A DNA stretch of 64,000 nt from Chrysogorgia sp. JL179-B06. Lineage: Eukaryota > Cnidaria > Anthozoa > Scleralcyonacea > Chrysogorgiidae. Position 1 is the stretch's first letter; every line of letters begins with the position of its first letter. The notes beneath the pieces were generated by a model. It was not told where the DNA came from, did no database searches, and saw nothing but the letters and a program-made list of their open reading frames with translations. A program made the translations under genes and the position numbers. The DNA lies in assembly GCA_035772405.1 (NCBI GenBank), contig JAYKKM010000134.1, forward strand, positions 475,501-539,500. The letters run 5' to 3'. Of this stretch, positions 33,521-43,510 are shown one piece after another.

Positions 33521-34800
33521 TATGCAAGACCTTCCATACATAGTGAAAACAATGAAAGGTTGGTGTAATGCTGAAATTTTGATATGTAGTTGCTGGTCTA
33601 ACTTTTTGAGTGAAGGCCCTTTGTCTCATGTAAGTGTACATTTTCCATGTACTGAAGTGGAATAAAACTAAGTAGAACTATTATATAGGCTAGACCATTC
33701 ATCAAGGATTTCAGCAATACACCAATCTTTCTGCCAGCAGCATGCCAGCTGAATTCTTTGTGTAATTGTGTGCACAGTTAAAATCTAATTCAACAGTTTT
33801 TACACAAGAATGATGCTTACAAAATTCACATGAAAGAATATTTAATATTGATTTATAGATAAGATGTAAAACTTGGTGTGACTTTACTGATGTACAGGTA
33901 CAGTAGATGAAGCTGTTTACCAAAATGAAAAATTTTTCATTGCGAATGCTTGTATACCGCTGTGTAGTACTGGTTTTAATTTTGCTTTTTACAGTGCTTG
34001 AAATATTCTTGAAATGTGTTTGACTGCTTTAACTATGAGACATGACTAATGTCCTTTTTTACAAGTGTAAAGTACTGCACGATACAGTCTGTACCTATGC
34101 TCGGTTGCTCCACAAATGTCAAATAGCAAATGTTGTATAATGTTTAACGACATAAATGTATTTGACAACCTGCAGCTATTACATATGTTGCTTTTGATTA
34201 TACCATACCATTTAAATACCATACCATTTAATTTTAATGCAAGCTTTACTAACCTTGACAATCGAAGGTGCTTTTCCCCTGCTGTTGTCGCCGTTTTCAG
34301 TTGTGTTTTCGTCATCAGCCAATCCTTCCCACTGTTGAATTATTTTAGTATTCTGTTCAATGATTATTTAGGAGCCTTCTGATAACCTCTTCATTTTGTG
34401 TGGCTTCGTTTAAGTCCATTTTTTTAGCTATTTCGCGTGCCAAAGTGACTCTGTCGTAAAAAAATCTCCTTCGAATTCGTATTTTCCCGCGAAATAGATT
34501 ATATCATTGCGCCTATTGGTTACCTGACATAATACCCTTCATTACCCTTCATGTTACCTACTTCAACCCTCATTAACCCCTATTAACCTGCTAAGCACGA
34601 ACTGTCAAGCATTTCTATATGGAACAAACCTAAAAATTTCGAGACAAAACATACTGATCGTAGTTATGAATATCTTACGTTTTTTCGACATTGTGAGAGT
34701 CGTGTGCCTGCTTCATAAAGATATTGACATATCGTGACTGCTAAATTAGCAGTAGTCCAGTACGTATATATATATACTAGTACACAACGTAGCCTTCGTT
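33521..34800. other. Non-coding interior of the insertion
   Basis: AT-rich DNA without a recognisable gene or element; short open frames only. Confidence 0.35.
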
Positions 34801-34813
34801 CTACCTTCTGAGT

Positions 34814-34893
34814 CCTGGTAGCTCAATGGTTAGAGCGTCTAACCAGAGATCATGAAGGTTGCGGGTTCGATTTCCCCGCGTTTGGGGCTCAGA
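34814..34893 (+). repeat. tRNA-derived SINE head or tRNA-like sequence
   Basis: GGTAGCTCAATGGTTAGAGC matches the D-arm with an A box, and GGGTTCGATTTCC matches the T-arm with a B box. Seven-base ends GAGTCCT and GGGGCTC can pair with wobble. The anticodon arm does not pair, so this is tRNA-like rather than a functional tRNA. Confidence 0.5.
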
Positions 34894-36169
34894 AACATTT
34901 TTTCTGAGTTTGCGTTAAAGTTTGAGTAGCAAACAATTTACTAATGCTTGATCTTTTTCATACTATTTCCATGAAGGTTGCCTCATCATCATTCAACATA
35001 TCGCTACTACTCTAGTAGACTCAGATCGGACATCTTTTTCGCAACGTTCGTTAATGGGGGTTAAAAATATCAGTTTCCCAATGACTTCAATGAAGTCCAG
35101 GCTGGTTTGGCGTTAGCGTTTTCGGGTGCAATGCATTGCTTTCGAACTGAAATTGATTAGTTTAAGGATAAATTTACCAAGTATGTCGTATGTCCAAAAT
35201 GTCACTCCCTTAACAAGTTCGAGGATAGTTATCAAACTGTTGGTACAGTAGCTGTAACTTAACCAAAAAATGCGCTTGTATAAAACGTATATATACGTCA
35301 TTCTCCAGCAGTTGGCATTATTCCTAGCCCAAACGAGCCCATGCCATATTAAATAGGAATACGTACATATCACCTCTCGTCAATGAACTGTTAATAATTT
35401 GGTATTACGGAGTTAAAGTGCGACATTACGTGTCACAAATTTTTCCTGAATGATTTAAGCTGCGTTATTGTGCGTCGCTTGTGATATTCCGCAAGGTAGG
35501 TATTAAAGTCTGCGGAATTACGCGCGCGGTCACCAATCTAGGCACGGGTATAACTGACAAATGTTTGGGTTGTTGAACCAACGGACTACAGTACTCGGGT
35601 TTTGATCCTTGCACCCCAAGGAGTATTGTTGAATATCGAATATTGTTGATTATCAACGGACTAATTAGGTATTCTGAGATTCTCAGACTGTCTTACACAA
35701 TCTATTTATTTTGGGTACCGGCGCTAAACTTGTAAAGGCGATATATCATATGTCTTGACGCGTCCATCTTAACTGCCGCAGATGCGCAACAAGTTCACGA
35801 AAAAGTTGAAAATATCCCCAGAAATCTATACAGCATCCTTTCTGAAATTGCTTAATCGTTTGCCGGATTTACAGCTGAGCAGTGGAAAACATGGGTCACT
35901 ATATTTTTCCAGCGTTTGAGTTGTTTAGCCACCTACCATTAGCTCATGCGGCGTTGACAATGCCCATTCGTCGCTGTTTTTCGACAAGCTGCAGCAAAGA
36001 AAAATCATTAACCAGCTTGCTTTTGACTGCAAGACGGTCTTATTTTCGAAACATGGAATATAAATATTTGAATTTTAAATATTTGCCGTACAAAATGAAC
36101 TTATAAAGAACTTCTTTTACGCAAAAACACGTACGCGATTTTTAAGCGTAGAGACATTTTTCGTTTCTA
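34894..36169. other. Non-coding interior of the insertion
   Basis: No gene supported. It leads into the TTTGCA-rich right subterminal region. Confidence 0.35.
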
Positions 36170-36599
36170 AATTTGCGATACATTTAGCGTAGAGACAAAG
36201 CTGTTGCAAATTCAACGTCGTATTTGCCACAAAGTTTTGCATAAGCAAATCTATTTGCAAATTTATTGCAAGAGTATTTGTGCAAAGTTGAAAATACACA
36301 TATGTATACGTGTGCAAAGTTGTTTGTCATGTTTGCAACAAATTTGGCGTCGGTGGCAAATTCATTGCAAATTTTGTTACAAATTTGCAAATGTGCAAAT
36401 TCGATGCAAATATGAAGCAAATTTAATATATTGCAAATTTGATAATACAGCCCATGCAAATGTTTGCAAAGTTAGTAAACTAAATTTGCAACAAATTTGC
36501 GAGCGTGCAAATTTGTTGCAAATCCAATTTTTCATCCCGTGCATGTTATTAGTGTAATAACATTTTTTTGATGGAAATTTTTTTTAATTGTGAGGAGGG

Positions 36600-36609
36600 T
36601 ATAAAATAA
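36600..36609 (+). promoter_or_regulatory. TATA box for the 36665 gene
   Basis: TATAAAATAA lies 65 bp upstream of the ATG. The box and its AACAC context match the promoter of the spliced gene at 46724. Confidence 0.6.
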
Positions 36610-36664
36610 ACACTGTCCCTACAGTGATTCATCATTTACCCTTCACTCGGGAACAGATTCAGAG

Positions 36665-37298
36665 ATGGTGGAACTTTATGCGAGACAACAATATGATCAT
36701 TTTTATAAAATGCAATCGTATACAGATTTGTCTGCAAAAATAATTGCACAAAAAAAAATCAACGGTAATGCTATTCTCGCAAAAGTATATCCGACAAATA
36801 AAAGATGTGACAAGTACACATACAATAGCGCTGTTGAAGTGAAAAATGATCATATTCCCCCATTGTTGAATGTTCTTAATACGATTAGCATTCAAGATAA
36901 ATTGGTGCAGATATTTTTTGATTTGAAAATTGGAAAAAGCAAACATGCCGTTTGGTTGTTCGTACAGATGCGTGGGGTGGTTTGGAAATTTGTTATCAAC
37001 ATCAAGATAACGAATTAGCCGATGCAATGGAATTTGACGATGATCCAACACCGACAACCAGCAACAACAACAACAACAACAACGCAACGCCAAGTGAAAT
37101 GGTATGGTCTGATGATTGGGGTAGTTTTCATATAAAGATTCCTTGGATGAATATATTATTGCCCTAAGAAAGTATAATCATGCAACAGGTCATAAATCCC
37201 AACCTACCCCAGTCAAAAAACGAGTATTGAAGAAAAAGAAACCCACACTCAATTTTAACGACGACGTCGACGATGACGACGACACCGAAAAAGATTAA
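36665..37298 (+). pseudogene. Broken provirus gene with acidic and basic tail, about 205 codons
   Basis: Function unknown. The ATG-started frame runs to about 36945. A frameshift there leads to 36952-37167 (RTDAWGGLEICYQ, an acidic EFDDDPTPTT stretch, Asn run). A second shift near 37140 leads to a tail with a nuclear-localisation-like KKRVLKKKKP and an acidic FNDDVDDDDDTEKD end at 37298. The mixed basic/acidic tail suggests a nuclear or DNA-associated protein, an inference from composition only. It has its own TATA box and is the first gene after the insertion, preceding the integrase. Confidence 0.6.
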
Positions 37299-37331
37299 GA
37301 AAATAAAAGTAGAAAGTGATGATGATGAGGT

Positions 37332-38513
37332 TTGTCACCGTTTAAGTCCATCAGTAATTTCAGAAATTTTTATTATCGTTTTAGATGTTGTAAAAATATA
37401 CAAGATACATTATGTTTGTACGGTAATACTATAAATAAAGAGTTAGCCTGTAAAAATATAGAAGTTGATTTTATGGGGATATTACGCGACAAAGAACTCG
37501 TTGATGAACTTGAAGAATATTATATTAATTTTATTTCTTTATTATAGAAATTGATAAAAAGAAAAAACTAAATTTTCTGCTGACTTTATTGAAAAAGCTT
37601 CAAGATTATTAAAAGGAGAGACATTAACTGATGAGGATTATTCTAATTATAGATTACATAGTAGTAGTAAAAAAAAATATAGACGTTTGAAATATGCTGT
37701 TAATAAAAATAATGAACAATGGGAAATTGATTTAGCTGAAAATAAAGATTTAGCCCGATATAATAATCAATATCGTTATTGGTTGGTGTGTATTGATATT
37801 TTTTCAAGATTTTGTTGGGTAAAATTAATAAAAAAGAAAACGTCTAATAATGTTAAAAATAAATTTGAAAGTATTCTTATTGAAGAAGGAATAGCCCCTC
37901 TTAAAATTCAAAGTGATGAAGGAACAGAATTTCAAGATATACGTACGAAATTAAGTAAAAAATATAATTTTGATGTATTTCATACGTATAATAGAGAAAT
38001 AAAAGCATCCCATGTGGAACGTGTAATTGGAACTTTAAACACAATGGTTCGTCGTGTTTTAACAATGACTGGAGAATTTGACTATATTCAGTATTTAGCC
38101 CTTATTGTTAATCGTTATAATAATTCCCCACATAAACATTAGCTGGTGCAACACCTTTTGAAATTTATCGCGAAGAAAAAAAAGGAAAAATACGTAAAGT
38201 AAAAAATAAAATAGTACGTGATCATTTAAATTATCCTATTCCCACTCAAGATCTGATACAAGAAGGTACTCGTGTACGTATTGCGAGAGTAAAAAATAAT
38301 ATTTTTGAAAAAAGCAGTCTTCGACGATGGACAAATGAGATATTTTTTATTAAAAAAGTATTTATCACCGATCCCGTTACATATCAATTAGAAGACGAAC
38401 AACGTGAAGAAATTAAAGGAATTTTTTATCGTGCTGAATTACAAGTTTTAAAAAAAAAATTAATTTACACATTGCTAGTAATTCAATATCAAGAGGACTT
38501 CAAAAGAATTTGA
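37332..38513 (+). pseudogene. Polinton-type retroviral-like integrase, broken
   Basis: It joins element ends to host DNA in the nucleus. The open core (37558-38142) has the DDE triad: Asp in WEIDLAE (37729-37731), Asp in QSDEGTEF (37915-37917), and Glu in KASHVERV 34 residues later. A frameshift near 38137 moves to a frame carrying NNSP-type TPFEIY and an SH3/chromo-like C-terminus: GTRVRIARVKN, then RRWTNEIFFIKKV, then TYQLEDE and GIFYRAEL. This tail is diagnostic of Polinton integrases. Upstream, 37332-37547 may be the N-terminal part in another frame. The core lies beside the capsid genes as in other Polintons. Confidence 0.88.
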
Positions 38514-39417
38514 TTAATGATTTTGAAATGAAAATTGCACAACCCATTGATGCTTTGAACAATGAATGTTTTTTAGAAGTTTTACAAGTTTGTTATCCTC
38601 AAACAACTAAAAATATTGTTGGTGATGAATGTTTTTTTTCATTTATCATAACCTATAAGAATTTTATACCCGAAGAAAATAATAATTCGGTATACGCCAG
38701 CAGTAAGTTCGTTTTTACATCGGATAAATTTATTATACCCGACGGAATTTATGATTTGTCTTCATTAATTATATTTTTAAATAATATCTTAGAAGGATTT
38801 GAATTTTTTTTTACCATCGGGTCAAATGGGAAAGTAATTATTAATGTTAATGTTGAGATTGAGTATTGGGTATATGAAAATGCGAGTAAAGCAGTCGATG
38901 GGCTACAGGTAAATGAATTTCGATTATCTAACAAGACTACGGTAGAAAAAAGGGTATTCAATATGCTTCTTTTAATCAAAAGATTAATATATTATTTTCA
39001 AAAAAAATAGCTTTTATGCTAGGTTTAAAAAATGAAAAAGGTCTTGAAATCGTACCTCTCTTGTTTGAAATAAAAAAAGATAACCCTACACCTCGAACCC
39101 TTTTTTCTAAACATTTTGATTACTTACCCGATGTATCCGACGGATTAAATAAAATATTTATATATTGTGATGACATAGAACTGGGGTTAGTTGGTGATAG
39201 TTGTTCCGAATTGTTAACAACAGTACCCATTCAATGGAATCGACAAGGTGGTGGGGGGGATGGACAATTAGTTTATTATAGTCCCCAAAAATCATTGAGA
39301 AAATTAAAAAAAGACATTATAAGAGAAATTCATATTAAAGTTAAAGATACTACAGGAAAATTAGTTCATTTTGATTCAGGAACGCTTAGTATTGATTGTT
39401 TAATACATTCAACATAA
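38460..39417 (+). pseudogene. Penton-like minor capsid protein, one frameshift
   Basis: It forms the vertex capsomer in Polinton-like particles. Family marks: N-terminal ASNSISRG, then QPIDALNNECFLEVLQVCYP (about 38535-38600), then IPDGIYDLSSLIIFLN (about 38727-38780). In the second frame the marks are KIAFMLGLKN (about 39004-39035), IYCDDIELGLVGDSCSELL (about 39162-39218), VPIQWN and a closing ELHIRI-like strand block. The frame changes at a run of A near 38944-38951; only this shift separates two long open halves. The start codon is unclear because of an A-run near 38450. It sits between integrase and MCP, the usual Polinton order. Confidence 0.8.
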
Positions 39418-39904
39418 TGCTTTTGATTGTTCTTGAAGAAAAAAATGGGGAAATGATAATTAAAGAATATAAAATATTTTATCCTTTTTCTCTTTACGTG
39501 TTAGTAAATAGTGGGAAAAATGTTTATGGAATTTAAATTCGATTGAATATAAAAATATCAAAAATTCATTTCGAATTACGTGTGCAAACAAAATGGATTT
39601 CAGTGCAATAAAACAATCCAAAAAAATAAATAATGGAACGATTTCAGTTTCTTCATCTACTATTATTTCCAATGCAACACAACGTTTTATATATACTATA
39701 AAATAATTATTTTATATTGACGAAAAAAATCCTTATACATCATTAAATGATGAAAAAAAAAAATTACCCTATTTTTTATTTATGAGTGATAAAGAGGCTA
39801 AACAATCACTACAGTTCTTTATTAACTATGAGAATAACGTGCCGTTAAAAGGTGAAGAAATTAAGATATATATAAATTTATTTGAAGAAAAAAATAATGA
39901 CTGA
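39417..39904 (+). pseudogene. Unknown provirus gene, about 160 codons, broken
   Basis: Function unknown. The ATG overlaps the penton stop (TAATG). The first frame runs to about 39536. The continuation lies in another frame from about 39540 (FRITCANKMDFSAIK, then ISVSSSTIISNATQRFIYTI), with one stop at about 39704, to LQFFINYENNVP and a stop at 39902-39904. The strand-rich, Thr/Ser/Asn composition could suit a jelly-roll or fibre-like structural protein, an inference only. Its end overlaps the next ATG (39897). Confidence 0.5.
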
Positions 39905-40157
39905 AAAAATAAATGAACTATCCGTAGAAGATTATACTGAATTGTTAAACGGTAGAAATCGTGGAAAAAATTATTCCTCATCATATTTTGTTATGAAAAG
40001 AAAAAATAAAGAAAATCCAACTAAGAAAGAAATTTTATTAAATGAGGGTGTGGGATTACCCTCAAATTTAAATTTAGATACTTATTATACAAGTGATAAT
40101 AAAAAAAAGAGAAAAAAAATAGATGCAAATGTAATACGTTTTTTACAAAATAGATAG
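39897..40157 (+). CDS. Basic 86-aa protein, unknown
   Basis: Function unknown. A hydrophilic, lysine-rich protein (KKKRKKIDANVIRFLQNR near the C-terminus) beginning MTEKINELSVEDY. It overlaps the end of the preceding broken gene and lies two genes upstream of the capsid protein. The position and charge would fit a core or scaffold protein; nothing identifies it. Confidence 0.55.
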   Translation: MTEKINELSVEDYTELLNGRNRGKNYSSSYFVMKRKNKENPTKKEILLNEGVGLPSNLNLDTYYTSDNKKKRKKIDANVIRFLQNR

Positions 40158-40173
40158 ACTGTGTAAAAAAAAG

Positions 40174-40182
40174 TATAAATAA
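40174..40182 (+). promoter_or_regulatory. TATA box upstream of the core-like/MCP genes
   Basis: TATAAATAA lies 35 bp upstream of the ATG at 40209. Confidence 0.55.
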
Positions 40183-40208
40183 AAAAAAAGTTATATAAAA
40201 AAATCATA

Positions 40209-40437
40209 ATGTTGTGTATATTATTATTATTTTTATTGTTGTTGTGGTTATTGTTGTTTTTTAAAAATAAAATAAAAGACGCGTAAAAAATATATCAAAA
40301 AAAGAAAAAACAAAAGAGGAATAAGAAAACGTAGAAGAAAAATACAAAAAGGGGGTTTTGGTGGAGCATTGGCACTGGGTATGTTTCTTCCTCAAGTGTT
40401 GGGAACACTTTCAAATATTCTTAAAATTAACGTTTAA
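40209..40437 (+). CDS. Membrane anchor plus basic, GG-containing core-like peptide
   Basis: Two overlapping frames. 40209-40286 encodes 25 residues that are almost all hydrophobic (LLLFLLLLWLLLFF), a membrane segment. 40279-40437, without an ATG, encodes 52 residues: very basic (RKRRRKIQK), then GGFGGALALGMFLPQVLG, then a short amphipathic end. They could be one gene broken by a frameshift in the A-rich overlap, or two products. Small basic proteins with GG-x-GG and a hydrophobic helix directly upstream of the hexon gene recall adenovirus pX/pVI-type proteins and similar Polinton or adintovirus genes. The assignment is by context and composition. Confidence 0.5.
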
Positions 40438-40449
40438 AAAAAAAATAAA

Positions 40450-41592
40450 ATGAGTAAAAAAATTGAAGATGTGGAAAAAAATGACATATTATTTAGCGAG
40501 CCTTTACAATTTTTTACTTCATCACCCTATAATGATACGTTTACGGAATGTCGTGAAACGGAAATTATCGCAACGCCTGTCGATAATCAATCGTCAGTAT
40601 ACACGTTTACAAGACATGGGAACGCCGTTGGATTAATGAAAACAAGCGATGCAAAAATAATGGCTAGAGTATCGATTAGAAATGCTGCTGGACTTATAGC
40701 ACCTGCAGCATCGGGGTTTTCGATGATTACATTACCCCTTCGTACAATGTGGAAAACAAAAGAATTAAAAATAAATGAAAATTTAATTACGCCATCAGAT
40801 AATTTTGCACATTTTGCATCATGGATACAATTTATAATGCGTCAAACACCGTCTGGATATAAAGATTCTAAAGAGCTTAATTTAGCATATTTAGATACAG
40901 CCGAACATATGAGTGATATCGTGGGTTTCACTGATAATGCTAATGTCGTGAATGCAGGAGGGAGACAAAAAGTACTTGCATTTCAAAATCAATTGCAGAA
41001 TTTGATAGATGAGATTGATTGTTCATTATTTAGCGAAGGTGGTGCTGAAATATATATTCCCACAGCGTATAAAGTTGAATTACGTTTAACGCGTGCATTA
41101 AATACAATTGTAATGATGGGGGCCAATCATGCCAATATGCCCGTTGCTGATACTATAATTACCCTAGACGATTTTAAAATAAAAATTCCTGTATTTAAAC
41201 CCAAAAAACAATTATCAAATGCGCTTAATATAGGGATGGTGACCCATAATAAAGAAACATTATATTATACAACCAATTATCGTTGTATTACTGAATCAGT
41301 AGCTGCAGGACGAAATTCACATCAAGTAATCGATGTGTTTAATGGTAGCGTTCCTACACGTTTATATATTGTATTTTCCCCATTAGCAAATTGGAACGGA
41401 GCATATACTCATAATATTTTTGAGTTTAACTGGCCTAATTATGATAATGTTGAAGTTTCCGTAAATAACGCTGTTGTCGGGAGAATTGAAAATCATGCTG
41501 AAGCTTACTCAAAATTACGTTCGGTATTAAATCGCAACTATTCAGAAATGCCCATGACTTATAATGACTTTATAAACGGGTATTCTTTATAA
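40450..41592 (+). CDS. Probable double-jelly-roll major capsid protein, 380 aa
   Basis: It would form the icosahedral capsid lattice. The layout matches Polinton hexon-like proteins: an N-terminal EPLQFFTSSPYN block, an early IEATPV-like strand, a YTFTRHGN turn, long beta-rich segments without low complexity, and a late LYIVFSPLANWNGAYTHNIFEFNWPNYDNV region that resembles the surface loop before the last strands. 380 residues is short for the group (often 450-650). The frame is intact, unlike the neighbouring penton and integrase. It directly follows the basic core-like peptide. Similarity is by pattern; a structure prediction would settle it. Confidence 0.65.
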   Translation: MSKKIEDVEKNDILFSEPLQFFTSSPYNDTFTECRETEIIATPVDNQSSVYTFTRHGNAVGLMKTSDAKIMARVSIRNAAGLIAPAASGFSMITLPLRTMWKTKELKINENLITPSDNFAHFASWIQFIMRQTPSGYKDSKELNLAYLDTAEHMSDIVGFTDNANVVNAGGRQKVLAFQNQLQNLIDEIDCSLFSEGGAEIYIPTAYKVELRLTRALNTIVMMGANHANMPVADTIITLDDFKIKIPVFKPKKQLSNALNIGMVTHNKETLYYTTNYRCITESVAAGRNSHQVIDVFNGSVPTRLYIVFSPLANWNGAYTHNIFEFNWPNYDNVEVSVNNAVVGRIENHAEAYSKLRSVLNRNYSEMPMTYNDFINGYSL

Positions 41593-41911
41593 ACGCATTC
41601 GTATTCTTTATAAACGCGCATCCATAATTAGCGATTCCTTCTAAACAAATACTCGCGGATTAGTTACCGCAATGCTATGTTGTGGGATTAACGACACGAA
41701 TCCCTAATGCTGTTCTAAAACACATACACGTCAAATCAGTTGATATATTATATAGTCGCTTAGTTTATACATACAATAATACTTTTTTCAAATTTTGATC
41801 AAAAAATCGTGTTAAATTCTACATGTAGAAATATATATTATAAGAATGGGAAAATAGTATATATACAAGTCGATTTCTTTAACAAACGCGTTCCATCATT
41901 CGTTTTTGAGA
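41593..41911. promoter_or_regulatory. Spacer with repeated TTCTTTATAAACGC
   Basis: TATTCTTTATAAACG occurs twice, once across the end of the capsid gene (about 41581-41596) and again at about 41600-41616. A GTATATATAC box lies near 41860, about 50 bp before the next ATG. No gene is seen. Confidence 0.4.
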
Positions 41912-43089
41912 ATGTCGTTAAACATTGGTGATAAAAGAAGCTATGCAGAAGCTAATGACCACGGTCCCAATATTAAGACGATATTGAAAATTGTGTATTA
42001 TATACAACATTTTCGTAACCGATACATTGGATTATTATTTGCCGTCTGTGACTTATGTGACTATTACTATGGGGGAATTATCGAATGTATGGAAATTGAA
42101 TCGAGACAAATTGGTCGGGGATATAAAGACTACGCCTATATTGAAAAAATGAAACCTGAATTGCATCAAGATGAATGCAAGGATTGGCGAATCTTAACAG
42201 ATAAACAACACTATATAATACCCGTTGTTCATACACAACGAAAATATTATATTTATGGTAAAAAACTCTGTGAACGTTATCATACATTACTATTAATACC
42301 CTCTCCAACATTAGTGAAATCTATTTTTCATTTGAATGATAATCATTCTGATAATTTTTTTATTGAAATTCAAACCAGTTATTACCCAATAAATGATATT
42401 TACCACTTTATTTCTATTACTATTAATGATGAGCAAACTACAATTCCTAAAGCGATAGGATATGGAGGATCTTATCTTTGCGCGTCTCTAATACATTACA
42501 TAGACTTAATCGTTGTTTTAGTCATGAATTTACATATTGCTGTATTTATTTATATTTTATAGATCCGTTTTATTTGCAGGCTACTTTTTATTATCTACAT
42601 AATTTAGATGTTTTTGAGAAAGTAGTGTATCAACTTGCATGTTGTTTTATTTTCTTTTGCGAAAATCATAACCCTATATCAAAACTTAAAACTAGTAACG
42701 ATGGGGTTTATAAATTTAATCTCGAAAAGATTGTTAAGCTAGTGCTAACGAAAACCGCACCAATTGACTGTTGTTTTAAAAATTGTAAGAATTACTCTTA
42801 TTGGTTTAAGTTATTTTATAAGACAAGTAAACCCTATAAGTTTAAAGTCAGTTTATTTTCAGATATAGTTAAAAATAATAGTATTATACAAAATAATAGA
42901 CCCCTTAGTTTACAATATTACCCACCGCATTTGGATATAATATATAATTATTCTATAAGGGTAAGGATTACATCTAATACTATTACATCAACTACTTTTA
43001 TTATTAAGAGTATTATAGAATCATATAATATTAACTTTGAAGATCCTGACATTATAATACAGAGTATTGAAAAATTGTATTTAGACTAA
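41912..43089 (+). pseudogene. Right-arm copy of the arm-duplicated gene, about 390 codons, one frameshift
   Basis: Function unknown. The first frame runs from ATG 41912 to about 42480: IKTILKIVYYIQHFRNRYIG, DYYYGGIIECMEIE, VHTQRKYYIYG. The second runs from about 42478 to 43089: FIFFCENHNPISKL, CCFKNCKNYSYWF, and a strand-rich end. A single shift near 42480 separates them. The left-arm paralogue (21475-22644) is more heavily broken but keeps the same motifs in order. No known family is recognised; the Cys/His motifs suggest metal binding. It is tail to tail with the minus-strand 43081 gene, overlapping by nine bases. Confidence 0.7.
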
Positions 43090-43410
43090 TTTAAAAAATT
43101 CAAAGAATATATTCCACAACCAAAACCACGAGTGTTTTTTATCATGGGGGAATACAATGAATTTAAGATGCGAATTTCTAAAATCTAAAATTGTTTGACG
43201 TATACACAATTTTATATTTTCCTCATTATCAATGTGTTTATATCTAAAAAAATACAGGATTAAAGCAAAAAATGCTATTATTTGTCCAATTTCATGTCGC
43301 TCCATGCGATTATAAACATCCAAAAGTTCACGGGGCATTTTTAAATGAGCAATAATATTTTTAAATAAATTCTCATGTTCGTCAAGACATTTCCACACAC
43401 TTTGTTCCAT
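43081..43410 (-). CDS. 109-aa protein, unknown
   Basis: Function unknown. It has a helical N-terminus (VWKCLDEHENLFKNIIAHLK), one hydrophobic stretch that could cross or touch a membrane (IGQIIAFFALILYFF, about residues 41-55), and an aromatic end (SWFWLWNIFFEFF). The start at 43410 is the only ATG before the open frame. An AATAAA-containing leader lies upstream. It overlaps the end of the convergent 41912 gene by nine bases. Confidence 0.6.
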   Translation of the reverse strand: MEQSVWKCLDEHENLFKNIIAHLKMPRELLDVYNRMERHEIGQIIAFFALILYFFRYKHIDNEENIKLCIRQTILDFRNSHLKFIVFPHDKKHSWFWLWNIFFEFFKLV

Positions 43411-43510
43411 ATTTTTATTGATTTTTATTTCAAAAACGTGCCAGTTCTTTTACCATGACATTCCACACCTCCATGTTTTCACATTACTGATATTTTTATT
43501 TAGAACAATA

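Larger units (their letters stand above)
23198..36541. mobile_element. 13.3-kb insertion with CAC...GTG inverted ends inside the provirus
   Basis: The left end CACGGGACGAAAAATCGGAT (from 23198) matches the reverse complement of the right end (CACGGGATGAAAAATTGGAT, ending 36541), continuing as TTTGCAA. Both subterminal regions (23215-23530 and 36170-36530) are packed with TTTGCAAATTTGCA-type motifs in both orientations, like transposase-binding arrays. CAT flanks both sides (23195-23197 and 36542-36544). CAC ends with a 3-bp duplication are typical of the CMC (CACTA/Mirage/Chapaev) superfamily, but a 3-bp match can be chance. No transposase was found. The interior holds nested repeats and little coding DNA. 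Confidence 0.7.

Noticed and set aside
34814..34893. A functional tRNA gene
   Set aside because: D- and T-arm boxes are good, but the anticodon arm does not form.
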